Shown here piece by piece: positions 41,480 to 55,800 of a stretch of DNA of 64,000 nt. Where the stretch lies: assembly GCA_011009095.1 (NCBI GenBank), contig VTPC01090559.1, positions 210,604-274,603 of the forward strand, in the 5' to 3' direction. The DNA is from Ignelater luminosus. Its lineage: Eukaryota; Arthropoda; Insecta; Coleoptera; Elateridae. Within the stretch, counting starts at the first letter, position 1. Each line of letters opens with the position of its first letter. The position numbers were made by a program, and so were the translations under genes. The notes under the pieces were generated by a model. It searched no databases and was not told the DNA's origin. It saw nothing but the letters and a program-made list of their open reading frames with translations.

Positions 41480-42900
41480 TCCATTAGGACGTCCTTTAGT
41501 ACAATGGATAGGCCAGTGTCCGTATTTGTCGTATCTGAAGTCTTCAACTAGCAGAGGTGCTGATGGGAGGTCCCAGTCTTTTACTGCTTTTATTCTTATT
41601 CAATAATACTTCTGAAATCGTAAGTCGGAAATTCTTCAGCCAGGCGTTGCAATTCCCATTTTCGCTTCTAAATAACAACCATGAATTTACGACTGATAAA
41701 TCTAATGTGAGGCAAACAAACGAAGATACCATCTTTTAGACTTCAAACTTTGTACAGTTTAATTAACATACCTGCCAGGTACTGTTGGACTATTGCTGAG
41801 CAGTTTACATCCATCTTCTATTTTTCAGTAGAGCGTCATTGCTTTACATTACCTCATTATCAACTCATTTTACACACATGACCGCGTTTGTTTTGTCAAA
41901 ATAAAAGTCGTAGCTGCCTCTCCCTTCTTTTTGCTGGTCTCGGTCGTTTCTACTGGACAATCTTTCAATCGATTCTTCCTTATAGTGCCAAGTGAATCAA
42001 TATCCATTTTGTCTTTCAAGTAAGCCAGTAATTCAAATGTGAAAAAAAATTATGAAAGAACACCTTTGGTTGTATGTATGCCAGGAGGAATGGTCTTGCA
42101 TAAAAGCATCACAACCTTGCCACCTATTACAAATCTCTGTTCATATTGGTTTAGATTTGTAGGCATTTCTCTTCCAGTGCAGTGTAGGGAATAAAGTCGT
42201 ATACAATACTAGATACATCAGAACAAACAAAAAGCTTGTATCCCCATTTGTGGGGTTTGTTTTGAATATACTGACCTCATCAATAGAGAACTATCACGGA
42301 CTGAATCAAGTACAGGTCTTATTTTTGTAGTCTACTTGTTGTAGCTGAATCTTCAGTATTGTCTGAGAAGTGTATAAATCTTCTCAGTTTCTGAAATCGT
42401 TTTAAGCTTATGACATCCGTTATTTTGTCGTAACGGAGCTCATTATTTAAATAATGTATGCCGGCATTTCTACAACTTCTATTAGCAACAGTATACCCAG
42501 AAATTACTCTATCTATTTGTAATTCGTGTCTATCGAATTTCCAGAAACTTGAACGGAGTACAAGTTGGTTCGCTCAACTATTAAGGTAAGTAGATTTACT
42601 GGAAGTATTCGATGAAAATAGCAAAGCGGCGTTTCATTGTTGAAACCAAAATCTTCCTAAGCTACATCTGCATCGTCATTAGAAATCTCCTTATTGCACC
42701 GATCAGATTGTTTCATTTGAAAGTCATTATCCTTATCTATCGGAAAATTAGAGCTAATAAGATGTAAATCATCTTCGAAGTCGAATTCTCCATCAGATTC
42801 GACATTCTGCTCAGACTGACAAAGTTTTCCTCTTCGCTATCTGAAAAATCTGCATCGGATAGGTTGCCGTTGTCTGGTGGCAACAAAACTAGTTGTTTGC
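41480..42900 (-). pseudogene. piggyBac-like transposase remnant (PGBD type)
   Basis: Minus-strand pieces, right to left: an acidic start with LLPPDNGNLSDADFSDSEEE (about 42890-42830); RYDKITDVISLKRFQKLRRF, IHFSDNTED (42430-42350); YIQNKPHKWGYKLFVCSDVS, SIVYDFIPYTALEE (42290-42180); DSLGTIRKNRLKDCPVETTE, KKGRGSYDFYFDK (42000-41890); LDLSVVNSWLLFR (about 41690); and a C-terminus RYDKYGHWPIHCTKGRPNGF (about 41530). These are the ordered blocks of piggyBac proteins like PGBD3/PGBD4. Many stops and shifts occur. TTAA ends were not found. Confidence 0.82.
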
Positions 42901-45900
42901 AATTATTTTTATGATGTCATACGATGGATTATTAATAAAACTGGTTATTTGCAATTTGTCTTGGCTCGCTAGATTGTATTTTATGTACATTGCTTCAAAA
43001 AATATTGTAAACATTAGAGTGATGACAGGAAAGTTAATAAAATACTTGGTAAACTTTTGAAAACGACCTGCGAGGCGTCTAGACAAACGGACACCTTTCC
43101 TTCTAGTCTCTTGATTGTGAAACGTCCCAGAATTGTCCAAGGTGAACAAAATTAACATATTTTGAGCTTTTATAGGCTCTTGGTTAGTAATCTTATCTGT
43201 CATTAGGCGAACGATTGTAGCGACGCGACCTGCAATCGACCTAATTTAATCTATTTGGGCTAAACTTTCGATTGACGATATCACCTGTACTATCTTTCTG
43301 TAGCATATTGGTCTGTTCATTGTCAGCCTTGAGTTAGCTTTTATTTCTATTTTGGGCTAGATCTAAGCAGACTGAAACATATTTAGTATCTAAATAATGC
43401 TAAAAATCTAAGTTTCTCTTTTAAATATGAAGTTAATGTTTCTTTTTTTTTTAAATTTTGGGTCAAGATGATGAGATTCACTGACACTTCAATTTAATAT
43501 TTCTAAAATAGTCATTTGCGTATCAAGGCTTTGAAAGTGATCTTTTTTGGACAATCTGATCTTTGAAGCTAAAGTCCATAACAACAAAAGGGGTCGAAAA
43601 AGAACTTTAAGCCGAAACACACATAAAATGCTTCTGGTGATTAAGTATCATAAATATGTAACTATTAATTCGTTTTATCAAAAGCGTAGCTTCTACAAAA
43701 CTGTACTGTTTAACACCTTGTGTAAACAATAAACGTTGGCAAGCAAAATAAATTTTATGTATTTATGATACAATACAACATCCTGAGAAAGTCTATATTT
43801 CTTCAATCCTGTATAGTAATTCTTCGATGCAGATACTAACTAATGCAAGTAGAGGTTTTTACGCAGTTATCTATCAACATTAATTTCTTCTTAGATGTGT
43901 AATTGGTACCATCCTTGTGGTGGGTCTAATATCCTTTTTCCTAAAGATTATGAATATCCATTTTGTTTTTAATTAATCCATCTGCAGTTGCTCAAATGAA
44001 CTTTCTGTTTGTGAACATTTAGATAAGGATGTACGGAAAATGCGTTTCTTCACTTAGTCGACATACTTAGTCCTTTAAATCTTATGAAACAACTAGGAAC
44101 CCAAACGAAAAAGAGAAGAATATCAAAGAGATAACAAAAAGTGACCGAAAACATAACAGAAAAAGAACCAAGGCTGTGAAAACAAAAAGAGAGTCAGTGA
44201 ATCAAATGAGAACAACGGGGAATATTCAAAATAGCTAAAAACTTTTGCGGGGTATTAGACCAAGAGACAGAAAATTATCTTGAAGAGAAAGTCATTCCGA
44301 AAAAATCTGAAAAAAAAAGAAAAATAAAATCAAAGAAATTCTAGATGAAAGTAAACCAGAGTTCTTGGAAAAGATTAAAAAGTAATTATTGAAATCATAA
44401 TGCCTTGGCTGAATAATGCATTGAATATAATTAGCTTACTGGTCAACATCGAATCTTTAGGCAGTTAAGGTACATTTAGGAGTACATTTGAAAAGATCAA
44501 CACTAAGAGGTCGTCAACGTCAACGTTATTATTGGCCAGCAGCAAAATCATGTTTTTTACGCGGCTTTGTTTTATTTGATTGTTATACGAAAAGAGAAAT
44601 AAAGGAACAAGTACTTGTATGAATCTCCTTATTCACACTTGCAGTATAGTTAAGAATGTTTATTGTAGATCAACGCTAGGAGAAATCTTCTTCATATAAA
44701 ACCATTCAGCGTAGAACGAAAGTTACATACGTAAATCATTGTGAACAAAAAATTTATTTTTTAATGAACAAAGAAGTTTTCAGAAAGGAAGCCAAGGCAA
44801 GATATGTATAGAAGGAAAAGAAAGTTCCCTATTTAATAGAAATTGATTTTAAATCACAAAGGCGTGGAAGGTCCATCAGCATGGACTATGCGATAATAAT
44901 GATGATGATGACTATGAAGTTAGCTATTTAAACGATCTTACTTGCCGCCGCTTTATGCATAATATTTTGCAAAATAAAGTCAATACCGAATATCTATCTT
45001 CTTTAAGTCATTTTAATCCAACACATTTTATTCCACACTGTAAAGAAATTCTAGGCGAACCCTTTTTTTAGGTATCAGTGCAAGCAGTCCCGGCGAAGCT
45101 AAGTTTACTCTAATTGTCTGAAAGTCTTTATTGCAAAAGAAACCAACTTGTTAACGACACGATACAAGATGTAAAGATGCACCTGTACCATTCTAGTTCT
45201 GCTGACAATCAAACAAAATATGTCTGATTTCAAAGCGTGCCGGTATGTACTGCGTATCCCATGGAAGGCGGAACATAGAGAAAGGCCAATATTAAAATTA
45301 AGTTTTGAAACTAATTCAAGAGCTTTTTAAGTGCTCTACGATTCGAGTAATAACATGAATTGTTAAAGTTGCCTAGCGTAAAGAAAAGGGTAGAACAATA
45401 ATGTTGACAGCTGATTTTGTTTTTATGTACTTGAGAAATAAGCACTGCACATCGTTCAAAGATTGTCTTTATAGCAATTATTCAATTACCATCATCCAAG
45501 GTCAAATCAGCTGTAAATCGCAGAAATCTGTAAAGTTACGCAACAACTCTACACAGGCCTAATTTATTTATATCCCTAATTTCTAGTTGACTATACAAGA
45601 AATAAGTAAATCAAATCATTTAAATTGCATAGGAGACTATTTACCAACATATTAACCTCGATTAGACTGTGCATTCATAAATATCCAACAAAAGCAATAT
45701 TGTTTCGGTTTAAGTAACTATCAATATTTGTTGTATCAACTGAAAGAGTGCAAAACTGTTTTTCATATAATCCTGATGCCAAGTGATACAATTGGTGATA
45801 CATTTAAGATATAAATAAATATACTTCGCACGTTATTAAATCAAATTTAACTCGAGATTTTATAGCAACAACAAATTTTAACTTGCCAAAAGCAACACTT

Positions 45901-47764
45901 TATTATTACTCCAAAAACATGTATCGTATACTTGATGTCTCTTTGTCTCCATAAATCAGCACATTTATAAATAAAATTAAAAAGCAGCTTAAAAAATCCT
46001 CACAGAAAAAAAGGGATCTTACGTACATTGCATTACAAACATAATACACAGAAGGTAATGACACATCTTGGCTAACTGTGTGATTGTATTCAAAATAGAT
46101 ATATGACAACTGAATAAAGACAATAGAAAGGATAGGAAGACAAACAAGTTTACAAAATACAGTAATTGAGCAACTAACCTAGAGGTACTCATACATAAGA
46201 TATTCAAGTTCAAGAATCCTCAAGCTTCCAAAACAGGGCAAAGAATAAGTTGGTTCAGGATTAAGCCCGTTATAAACAGATTTATCATTAAATAATCAAA
46301 ATTTATTGAATTCAACGTATGTAATATGCCTTTGTCAATCGTACTTATTGTTAGTCCTGATAGACTGAAAATATATGCTTTAAACAAGTAAATTCTATCA
46401 AGTCAAGAGTCATGGTTTTATCCTACATGGGAAAAAAGTCATAAAGAAAAACCAATATATGAAAATTGCATATTTAGACTAAAGGTGTCGAACAAGCTCA
46501 GAAAACCACTTACAGAAATATATCTGGAAAAATACTTAATCAGACTAAATAAAATGTTACAGCAAATTCTCTTGAAGATGATAGTAGCAAAATAGAAAAA
46601 ATTGAAAACTAACCACAAAATAAGAAAACCATCAAGGATGATTGTTTAGGTCTGGCAAAGAACGGAAAAAAGACCCAATTCAAAAATATTGATAGATTAA
46701 ATTTCCTGACACTACTGTATTTTCCAAACCATCTACAAAAACCGCATACCTTTCGATATGACAGCCACAAATTACTAGAAATCAACATTGATCAACACTG
46801 CTTGAAATCACCAAGTGAAATAGAGAAAAAAGAATTAGAAACCGAAGGCAGATATTATGTAAATCAACTCGAATAAAGGTACTACGAGGGTCAACATAAA
46901 ACAAACTGTGAAACGACAGAAGTGTATGAAGAATATTGGATATGGGTAGCATATTGAGAAAACGGTAAAAGATAATAAAGCGAAAAAAGAATACGAACGA
47001 AGTAAAATATAAGTTGAATAAAGTACAGTTAATGCAAAAAATAAAACAACGAAAAAAAAGGAAACAAGAGGCTAAAGAAAAAGGAAACGTCAAGCACCTC
47101 TACCATTTTGTCATTTAATGCCAAAAGAGTCTAAATTGATCAAAACAAAAAAAAAGTATACAGAACCGGAAAAGGACTAGCGGAAAAAGAAAGAAATATA
47201 ACATATTGTAGAAAGTTTCTCAATCATTCTTGATTTTTCAAAATTGTTTATACATGAAACGTTTTTCCAGCCAATAACGCGGTTTTTGCATGCGCAGGTT
47301 TTACAAAAAAAAAACGTTCTTACGTGATCTTTGCTCTTTCTATCGTTTAAACAACATAAATTAGCCTCAAGCTCAAATTTAATGCAGTTATGGATAATCA
47401 AATTTGAATCCAGCACGTGAGGCTTACAGTCCGACTAAGAAGTCCAAGGATTTTATTTTGGTTGTAGATTAAAGTTATGCTAATTCAAAATGAGAGAAAA
47501 CTGATTGTCTTCTAAAACTAGCTTTTGTAAAAATGTCCATGCGCTTTGAGGAATTTGTTAACATGATCTTCAGTGGCGAAGCTAATTTCTGTCTGGATGG
47601 ATATGTCAATAAACAAAACTGTGGCTATTAGGAAATAGGATCCTAAGACAGAAACATCAGCAATTCTTTCACAGTCAAAAAGAGGTTATGTAGGTTTTTG
47701 GGTATAATTGTTCCATTTGTCCAATATTTTGTTTAATGAGCAATGATAAATTCTTACGGTCGAA
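42901..47764. other. Long stretch with no recognised gene
   Basis: AT-rich. The minus ORF at 43203-42889 may be upstream sequence of the piggyBac remnant or chance. 44100-44400 and 46880-47110 are purine-rich. 47160-47420 has a minus ORF without family pattern. I examined 44900-45560 for coding blocks and could not place any. Confidence 0.4.
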
Positions 47765-48560
47765 GTGAGCGACTGCTACGGTAAGAAACTTTTTGAAATT
47801 CTAATAGTCTTATCAGAGAAACTTGATTTTTGCGAAACGGAAATCCGGTTCCAACAACAAATAACTAGCACAGAAAATCTGCAGAGAGAAAAAAATCATC
47901 CGTCAATAGGAAACGTCCATAGCATCAAGCAGAAATACAATTTAAAGACATCGAAAACAAAAACAGTGAAAACAAAGTGCCATCCAAGCAGAATCTGTAG
48001 AAACTCCAGTCCTAAAAGCTTTATGATACTCAATTTGCTGGAAAAAACGTAAGTGTAATTATAGACGATAAAACACACATAAAAATGGATGCAAAACATT
48101 ACACCTACAAAATCTGAACGTACGTGTAATGGTGTGGCAAGCAATCTGTGGGGGTGGAATGAAATCAGTGCCTTTCTTCACAATAGATACAATAATTGGA
48201 TTTTACATAAATCAATATTTGGAAGATGGATTCTGCCAGTGGTTTGGAAGCATGAATGTGTAATAATATTTTGGCCAGACTTGATTTCGTGCCACTATAG
48301 TTCAAAGGCCTTGAAGTGATACCAGGATAATATCATCGATCTTGTAAAGAAGGGCATGAATCCAGCAAATTGTCTGGAGCTGCGGCCTATGGAAAGATTT
48401 TGGACTGTAATGAAGTTTCATATGCGACAAGGCAGTAGAGCTGACGATTCACTTAATAAATTCAAGAAGCACTGAAATATAGCAGATAAGTGGTTGTAAA
48501 AATGACTGTGCGGGAGCTAATGAGTGGTTTTAGAAGTAAAACTTAGAAACTTTGCTAGAA
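47765..48560 (+). pseudogene. Tc1/mariner-superfamily transposase remnant, DD37E-like
   Basis: The plus strand carries IGNVHSIKQKYNLKTSKTKT, VKTKCHPSRICRNSSPKSFM (47910-48025), then in another frame IIDDKTHIKMDAKH with the first catalytic Asp (about 48055-48100), GRWILPVVWKHECVIIFWPD with LISCHYSSKALK (48220-48318), and after a stop NPANCLELRPMERFWTVMKF (48360-48420). From the Asp in FWPD to the Glu in RPMERFW I count 37 residues, a DD37E arrangement. Several shifts and stops make it inactive. A truncated relative is at 37300-37390. Confidence 0.75.
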
Positions 48561-48602
48561 GTCAGTAAATTAAATTTATATTGTTTGTCAATAGTTTCTG
48601 GG

Positions 48603-49815
48603 TATAGGGGAAAGACGGGCATAACGGGTTTGGCGGGCATAACAGGGTACCCATGTTATTTTCAGTATAACTGTCTCCATCTATCTTAATTTCCACAAAA
48701 ACTAATCAAACACGCTGCTTGATCGGTGAAGTAGGCGCAAACGCTACAGAAGACGCCTGTACGTCAGAGAGTGAAGCTGAGTGAGCTTCAGTTGTGTTGT
48801 TGTATTTTCGCCCAAGATTTAATCGAAGGTAAGTTATTGTTCAATGTAATGAATCCTTTAGGCTGGTTTTCATATAAGAACGGACACTTGCGAATAGAAA
48901 TGGTCAAGTGAAAGTATGCAGAAGTGTGTTGAAGCAGTATAGAATGGTCATATGGTATATTATCGTGCTTCACTTAGTTTTGGTGTGCCGCAAACTAGAT
49001 TAGAGCGCTACGCAAAAAAAAAAACGTAGAGAAAATCCCGACTATGCTCTCACGAAAACGTTAGGGAGTTATAAACCACCATTCAGTCCTCGGCAAGAAA
49101 GAGAACTTGTGAGTTATCTGAAGAATATGAAAGAAAGATTGTTCGGTTTGGCAATGCTGGAATAGTTACATGGCTTTTCAATTAGCTAAGCTCAATGGCT
49201 GTGCTCATTCATTCAATAAAGATCTCAAGTTGGTCACGCAAAAGAAGGAAGATTGCTATTTTGACATCTTCCCCATATAAAAATAAAAAAATTAGAAATT
49301 CCAAGGGAAAAGCCGCAGTAAAAAGAAACTTCTCAACTAAACTAAGCCAAGTAAAGAAAAAGACTGCCCCTTTCATCTCCGCGAGAAAAAGTGATCCATC
49401 AAGTGACAGTAAAACCAGTGATACGGAGTATTTCTATTGTGGGAATGTTTAGTTGTCTTCTACAGAAGGATGGATAGCATGTGCCATGTGCCTTCGTTGG
49501 GCACACAATTTTTGATGATGATGAAGCCGTTCTATATTGTGAGCACCATAAATAAACTTGAGAGTTCGCGTTCAGTGTATTTTTTGCATAACCCTATTTT
49601 GCCTGGCATGGCGGACAATACGAGGAAAGCAACATATCATTATAAAAATGTGCTTTTTTGAAAAACGTATTAGTTTTGATTAGAATTTGTGTTTTCATAA
49701 TAAAGTTATATGTACTGGAAGATATTTTTTATGTGCAGAATTTTTATATTAACTTCTACGTTAAAATTATGTTCAGTTATTTGCTAAGTATCTCATTTTG
49801 CCCGCCTTTCCTATA
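48603..49815 (+). mobile_element. pogo-like DNA transposon, internally deleted
   Basis: Left end TATAGGGGAAAGACGGGCAT (48603) and the complement of the right end TATAGGAAAGGCGGGCAAAA (49815 leftward) are imperfect inverted repeats bounded by TA. Inside, in order, are a psq/CENP-B-type helix-turn-helix and a C-terminal Lys-rich plus Cys-rich segment; the catalytic middle is missing. Size 1.2 kb, so non-autonomous. Confidence 0.75.
48900..49555 (+). pseudogene. pogo-like transposase: N- and C-terminal parts only
   Basis: The plus strand reads VYYRASLSFGVPQTRLERYA (48954-49013), the helix-turn-helix of pogo-type proteins, then ENPDYALTKTLGSYKPPFSP, RQERELVSYLKNMKERLFGL (49035-49150). It jumps directly to the C-terminal region SWSRKRRKIAILTSSPYKNK (49225 on), a Lys-rich stretch, DTEYFYCGN (49420-49448) and GWIACAMCLRWAHN with DDDEAVLYCEHHK (49470-49553), a Cys/His finger. 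The DDE catalytic part, normally between these two, is absent, and stops and shifts occur. Confidence 0.75.
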
Positions 49816-52800
49816 ATAAAAAAGATCAAGAAAAAAATTAAAATAAATTGCCAAAAATTAAATGCAGGAGATTCATTCTTTTCTTATTGTTCATGGAACG
49901 GTCCTTATATTATGGTACGAGGTTGTTGACTGTAAACAATGTTGAACAAATTCCTTAACGTTTCATTTTCCTGGAGGCAGATTCTTGCGCAAAAAATGCA
50001 AATTGGGCGCTATCATGATGTGGTTTTCTCAGTACATCTTAACAGTAACAACTGATAGAAATTGTCAGTTCTACATAAAATCGATTTTCAGTGATTCACT
50101 GACTGTGTTCGACAGGCTAATACAAGAGACTGAACACAACACAACTCAATACAAAATCAGGGCAAAAATCTTTGAAATGCCCTTGGAGTACACGTGGTGC
50201 AACTGACACATTGTTAGCTAATAACGAAATCCATTGATTTAGGTTATTTCAAATCAAACATGGTCAACTTTTTAGACTGGGGAAGCTTAGTAAATCTAGT
50301 TGCCTTGAACTTAATAGCTGAGTCTTCTATTTGGCTCCTTTTCGGAAGAATTAAAACAGTTCAAATCAATTTCTAAAAATACGTTGTAGGTTATCTATTT
50401 TGCAACATACAGGAAACAAGTAAACCAAAAGTATGAAAGCGAAACACTAAAGCTATAAAAATTCAAACGCTGACATAGAATTGTCAGTGTAAGATATACA
50501 GGATAGTAGACGATTACAAGAGTGGTAGATCAACGACCACCTTAACAAAAAGCCTCCAAATAAATAGTAAGAAATAAACAATAGAGAAGATAGTTGAATG
50601 GGTAATGGACAAATTAAAATAGCAGAAAAAAAAGAAACTTAATAAATGAAACAATTGCAAAAGTTGTTTCATCATAATAATAGATGAGCAAACTCCTTAG
50701 GTAACAATATTACTGAATAGCCAAGAAAAAGATTTTTCGAACACCTACCCAAATTATCTAATATTTGTTTATGTATAAAGCATTTGTTTTTCAAATAAAC
50801 TATTATAAATATTAGTAGACTAGATGAAACAAGATTATGTAGCGGTCATCCTTGAAAACGTTTAATGATAGCAAAAATCAACTTTTTCTTCTTTCTCTTT
50901 TTAATAATAATTTGATTGACATATTTCAGTTCTGATGATTAAACAAATACATGTAACATTCTATTAAATCAAATCTTAACTTTAAATAAATTTGGCTTCT
51001 ATTACAATAACATATCTTTGAGATGCCAAAAGGAACAATTCATTATTGTAAGGGGGTAATATCTCAAGTTAAACGCACGCACTGTTATGGTGTACTTCGT
51101 TAAAGTATTTATGAATGTTAGCAAAAACTACCTATGTAATAAATAACAATCTAGACTAATGTTAGTTAAGTTTCGCAAACACAAACAAATACCCTTCGAT
51201 CATGATGATAATTTTTCCTAAATGGCATAATCGAGTAGAAATCTTTCGCTGACGGTCCATGGCGATGGTGATGATGACTTTGCGATTGATTATGGTGCCT
51301 TCGTATGGGTATTCGATGGCGATGAGACATAATTTAATACACTTTACAAAAGAAGTCAATAGGAAAACAACTTAAACAACTTATATTTGTATATATTATA
51401 AAAAGAATCGAATGTTGCAGAAGTCTTCGTTATGATATTAATCGATATCGAAAGTTTGTTTATAAATAACTCTTCAACTTGATTTTTGCCTTCATTTTCT
51501 TTACGTTTACGTATGGATAATACACAAAACGAGCAACTTCTCTAAACGCCGATATCACGCCGCGACAATTTTTAACCAAGTTCCTTTAAAGATGCAACTT
51601 AGATCAGCCCAAACTATTTCCACCCAGAATTGATGCTAAAAATAATGTAACACGTCACGTCAGCTGTTATGTTCAATTTTGCTGTTATACGGCGCACGTG
51701 AAAAATTTTACATAAATGGGTCAAAAAAAATAATAACGGAAACGTCTGAATTTGAATTCAGAGGAATCTTGTTTCAATTTTCTAAGAAAATGTATAATGA
51801 AAGTGTAAACAAAAATAAACCTTTAACAAGCTACTGGGAAATGAAGATGAGGCATTCGTTTACGAAAATTTTCAAAGATACTTGATGATTTCCTGTAGAT
51901 TTTATTTTTATTCAAGTACATTCTACGAAATTAATCATTGAAACAATTCTTTATTTAAATAACAAATGGAATATATTCTAGTCTTCATTATTGAAAATAA
52001 TTAGTAGAGTCATTAACTAAAAATGGCAGAAAATAATTAATTAAAGATGAAAAATTAGAAACTAAAAAAAATGAAAGTAAACAATTTAAATTTTTTACAG
52101 CCGTACAGGTTTCTATCTTATAACTGCGAAAGCTCCAAAAGCTATTGATGAATAGCGACACCACCCGGTGATAGTAATAAACCATACACCTTTGCAGTTT
52201 TCATCTTTCAAATACCCAACAATTTTAATTTGTTGATCAATTTATTTGATTTTAATTGTCCTTCAAGCAAGACCTCTAAATAACTCTTTCATTTAAAAAA
52301 CAATAAAATTAAAACAAATATTTCACGTTTATCTACATAACTGAATTTAAAACTGTTTTTACTAAAAAAGGAAAGGAATGTTAAACTATTTTAAGATGTA
52401 CTTTTTTTAAATTGCAAAGAAAAATACAATTATTGTTTTTATGTTAATTTTTTCTCAAAGATTTATCATTGAGCTTTTGGCGAAAAAAATGCAATTAATC
52501 TTTTTTACAAACAAATTTAAATCAGAAAATAATCAAGCAATTTTTTTCTGTGTAATGAAGACTTTTTCACAGACGCAAAAAAATGACGGCAACAGATGAT
52601 AAAACCCACATTTTTGCTGGTTTTTCTACGGATGCTCACGAGATGTCTATTGTGTGCAATATGTATAAACTCTAGGAATGCTTTTTGATACAGTAAAAAC
52701 AGGACCGTAACTAGATTATTAGTTTTTATTTTCCTTTGTGATATAATTATGTACTTAGCTGTTACTGAATTAATTTTATTATTGTTTCTAAATTGCTGAA

Positions 52801-55800
52801 TTATTCTTTGCGTGATTTAATTAGCAAACAAAGTAACAAAAGGAATTAGAAATGTTAACTAAGAGAATTCAGAAATTTTTATACTTAAATCATTTACTTT
52901 CATCCATAAACGTTAATTTATTAATCTTATTCGATTTTCACTTATAAACGACGGGACCTATACGTTTTGCGAGCAACACTATTAATGTTAATCAGTGGTT
53001 TACCTCACTTATAAGCTTCGAATACTTTGACCTTATTCAGTTTCAGCTTACAAAAATTCTAATCAACAAGATTTGAGAGCTTTAAACAAAACTCATTGAC
53101 ATAAAAAACTGTCAACCAACCGGAATGCAAATCTCATGTTTCTATCTACATATGTAGTAAATGATGCGCATCGCATGATATTGACAAAACTGGAGAACGA
53201 GTATTGGGAGTTCATCTAGAAGTTTCGTAAAAAAATTTTAAGAGAATCTAAATTGTCATTCAAAGGAAACCAAACGCATCCAAATTGCCCAAAGAATAAT
53301 AACTAATAAGGTTTGCTTGCTTTGAAATTTGCTTCTGCCTTTCCTACACGCAGGTTTTGCACACTTCGCTCCCCAATCTCTCTATTAAAGTTAACCTGAA
53401 TATACCCGCGATGGCAAACATCGTGTGCAAACTCAAATCCCGTTCTTCAGTTACTGAACATCAACCCAAGATCAATTATAGTAGCTTTTTTGAAAGATTC
53501 TCAAAAGACTTGCTTTCATCTTTGTTGGTAAAGCAAAAACAGAAGAAAGTCCCTGGACGACATTGCAACACCTCATTTCTGATCGATCAGTTTTGTTGAA
53601 AGTACCAATAAACCTTTTATGGGCCTACGAAGATACTGCATTTCGAATGGAAGACTGAAAAGTTGCCAATGTTCGAAAATCAATTTTTACTCGTTCTCAG
53701 ATTCTTTCCAAAGAAAATAAAAGATAGAAAGTCTAATAAAAGATATACAGCAAATTGCAAAAAATTGTTATAAGAATCCCGTACTTATAGTAAAAAAAGC
53801 CTGTTTTGCTCATTTCTTTATTAATGTCTACAAAAGATCGGTAGACCGATCTCTACAGAAGAGAGCAACATAAAGGAATTAAAAAGAAAAGTAAAAGAAA
53901 TGAAGAAATCTGTGTGGCAATTGCCACATCAATCCTGAGATATCAAATTCTAGGGACTTATCATCAGCTTCTCTATCAAACAAATCCGAGTCGCAATGGA
54001 AAAAGTTATGTTACCTGGTAAATTCTTGTTTTGAAGCATTTTCATCAAAATCTGCTGTAGTTTGTTCGGTCGAGAAAGGAATTCGTCCAGTAGTGAGTGT
54101 TGATTAATGCTTTTCCGGAAAATTTTTATAATTGATCTGCAGGAGTTTTTCGAATTTGTCTTGGTGTACCTCATAATCTTCCGCTCGAATATCTTATTAA
54201 TATTTCTAGACAAGATTGACTTAGAAATTAGAATATAAAAACGAGTCTTTTACTCAATTAGACAAGTAACAACTATTGAAATCTAGAAGTGTCGTATTAC
54301 GGTTAGTCATAAAGAAACTCTTAGTTTGTCAAAATAAGAAAAACCTTCGACATTTATGTAGTTTTCATCCGAGCAAAGTTAGCTACTTAAATAACGTGTG
54401 CGTCAAAACAGAAGACAGTTGTTTGATATGATACTATGTATTATTATTTCTAGCTCATCAGCAGCTTTCTTTAGTTCTTTATCCCTGTCTAGCTCTTTTT
54501 CTTTTTGTACAAGACCTCTGACTATAAGAATCGATTCAACAGTTGAGGGATGGATAAAAAACGATTTTATGAAAATCGACCATTCTAAAAAAAGAAGTCA
54601 ATAACTCGCATGACTTCGATCGAGATATTTTATAACAGAAGTGATGGTTGTTACCTTGAATTTTATCACTTTATAACTTTTTCTGAGAAGGCGGAGAATT
54701 ATAAGGAAATCAGAAACCCACAGCTGGCTTCTATTGGTGGCTTCACTACATATTTGACATTGTCAGCCAATAGTTGATTTTAATGCTAACTGTTGTTTTA
54801 GAATGGATAAAATAAATTACGTTGACATTTCCATTTTTAACGCATAAGCTAAATCCAATACTAAAAAGATCTGATCAGTAAATTAGTGCCGTACTTACTA
54901 TTTTTGCGTTGAAGCATCATCATCTTTGGGTATCTATTAAAAATCGTTACCGATCTATCTAAACATTCCTCGATGCTCCATTAATATTAATCATTGTACG
55001 CTTCCAAATTTGACTTTTGAGATTCTGATTATCTTTGGTATTTCTAGATGGAAAAGGCTAAATTTATTCCATAAAATTCTAAAACTTATTCTAATGAATA
55101 ATTGAAGATTTCGCGATTTTTCAAGAATATTGATTGGAACACATTCTCTTAAAAGTTATTTAAATTTGAGAAAAAGATGAAAATTGAGTAACAAATGGTT
55201 ACTCAGAATCCTCAAGTGTTGAATTAAAGAAAGAAAGTAAAAAGTTCTAGAAACTAAAAATGGCCATAGCTACATCATTTTGTTCCTTAAAATGAGTCTC
55301 TTCGTAAATCAGTATAGTTATTTCAGAGACAATTTGTATGTCAATAGCACTTCTATAAATCAAAAATGTAATATAAATTACAGAAGTACGATCGTATATT
55401 TGAAATAAGATTATTCTTTGAGTATGAAGTTTGTTAATCAACCAAAAGAGCCTTGAGCATCAGGAAGAAATTAATTCAAGAGTTGACATGAAGTTACTCT
55501 CTTTCAGATAGTTGATACAACTTGCAACTGTCTAAACATTGAGACACTTAAAAATTAAGAAAAAGAAACACTGAAATCTAAATAACTAATAAAACAATTT
55601 CAAAAATGTCTGAAACAAGCGTAGAAATACTTGTCTATCAATGTTACATTCTCTTAAGTCTCAATATTAATCTGATCTCATTGCGCCAACGTTTGGAATC
55701 ATAGAAGGGAGTTAATTAAAATAAAATATAAAAAGAAGGAAAAGAGTCTCAAAAGGAGCTCTTTACATTCTTCTTGAGATAATACTCGATTTGTTTCTTG

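Noticed and set aside
53357-53599. 80-codon ORF with mixed composition
   Set aside because: Looked somewhat protein-like but I recognise no family, splice context or repeat structure; not listed as a gene.
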